The position numbers and the translations under genes were made by a program. The notes under the pieces were generated by a model. That model had not been told where the DNA came from, made no database searches, and saw only the letters and a list, made by a program, of their open reading frames with translations. A stretch of DNA of 18,124 bases from Larix sibirica (Eukaryota > Streptophyta > Pinopsida > Pinales > Pinaceae): the NCBI GenBank assembly GCA_004151065.3, contig NWUY0304824401.1, positions 3,824-21,947 of the forward strand, given 5' to 3'. Within the stretch, counting starts at the first letter, position 1. Every line of letters begins with the position of its first letter. Shown piece after piece: positions 17,821-18,124 of the stretch.

Positions 17821-18124
17821 AGTAAATGAATGATGTGGGAATAAACCAATCAAACTTGCGTTCTTGTTTTTTTCACAATAACGAGTAACATTTATATTGA
17901 TATATAAAAAGCTACAACCAAACCATTCAAAAAAGAGTTACAAAAAGTCTTAAATATTGCAATACTTTGTCCTAAGTTAAAAATTGCAATACTTTATCTA
18001 AAATTTCCATGTTTGTCAAAAACAAACTAGAGAATGGCCATCATATCTGCGATTTATTGATAAAGTGTCCTCAGACACGTAACTTTATTAATATGGAGGA
18101 AAAAAGTTACATAACAAACATGAG
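17821..18124. other. AT-rich window end, short direct repeat only
   Basis: ATTGCAATACTTT occurs at 17956-17968 and 17983-17995, a 27-bp tandem doublet. On the minus strand, runs like TATATATCAATATAAATG and ATATTAATAAAG resemble 3' ends of retroelements, but no coding trace supports that. The right edge is featureless. Confidence 0.35.

Overview
The window looks like nuclear DNA from a plant with a large, repeat-rich genome. The evidence is a plant-style Ty1/Copia remnant, an LTR element primed by initiator-Met tRNA, tRNA-headed SINEs, a LINE fragment, AT-rich gene-poor spacers, and one gene cut by a long intron. A gymnosperm or another large-genome vascular plant fits best, but this is inference; no sequence here fixes the species.

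The only convincing host gene is on the minus strand (about 2485-3855). It is one long 457-codon exon encoding the N-terminal half of a divergent ubiquitin-activating enzyme (E1, UBA1/UBA6-like): the inactive adenylation domain with the inserted FCCH domain. It ends at a good splice donor (AAAG|GTAGGC). The catalytic half is not seen, so it probably lies beyond the left edge across an intron of more than 2.4 kb. That intron would hold the decayed 3' end of a Copia element (about 1-1488) in the opposite orientation. An 11-codon upstream ORF ends one base before the chosen ATG.

The rest is repeats at various stages of decay. 3.9-5.3 kb is the gene's upstream flank. 5.3-6.2 kb is a 438-bp tandem duplication. 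6.2-6.7 kb is a 242-bp tandem duplication that crosses an LTR boundary. 6530-12241 is a minus-strand LTR retrotransposon (LTRs about 1.43 and 1.49 kb, clear PBS and PPT) with only 2.8 kb inside and no recognisable pol, so it is non-autonomous or internally deleted. 13.6-14.1 kb is another tandem duplication of about 231-245 bp. 14.39-15.34 kb is a strongly diverged array of about ten units with a period near 99 bp. 15.68-16.51 kb holds two SINE-like copies with homologous tRNA-like heads. 16.5-17.8 kb is a decayed LINE ORF2 end on the minus strand with a zinc-knuckle-like HLFW-x-C motif.

No operon, CRISPR array, rRNA or functional tRNA gene is visible. Nothing here amounts to a clear new multi-gene system. 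The observations most worth following up are the divergent E1 with a roughly 65-75-residue insertion, the 99-bp array, and the pol-less LTR family.
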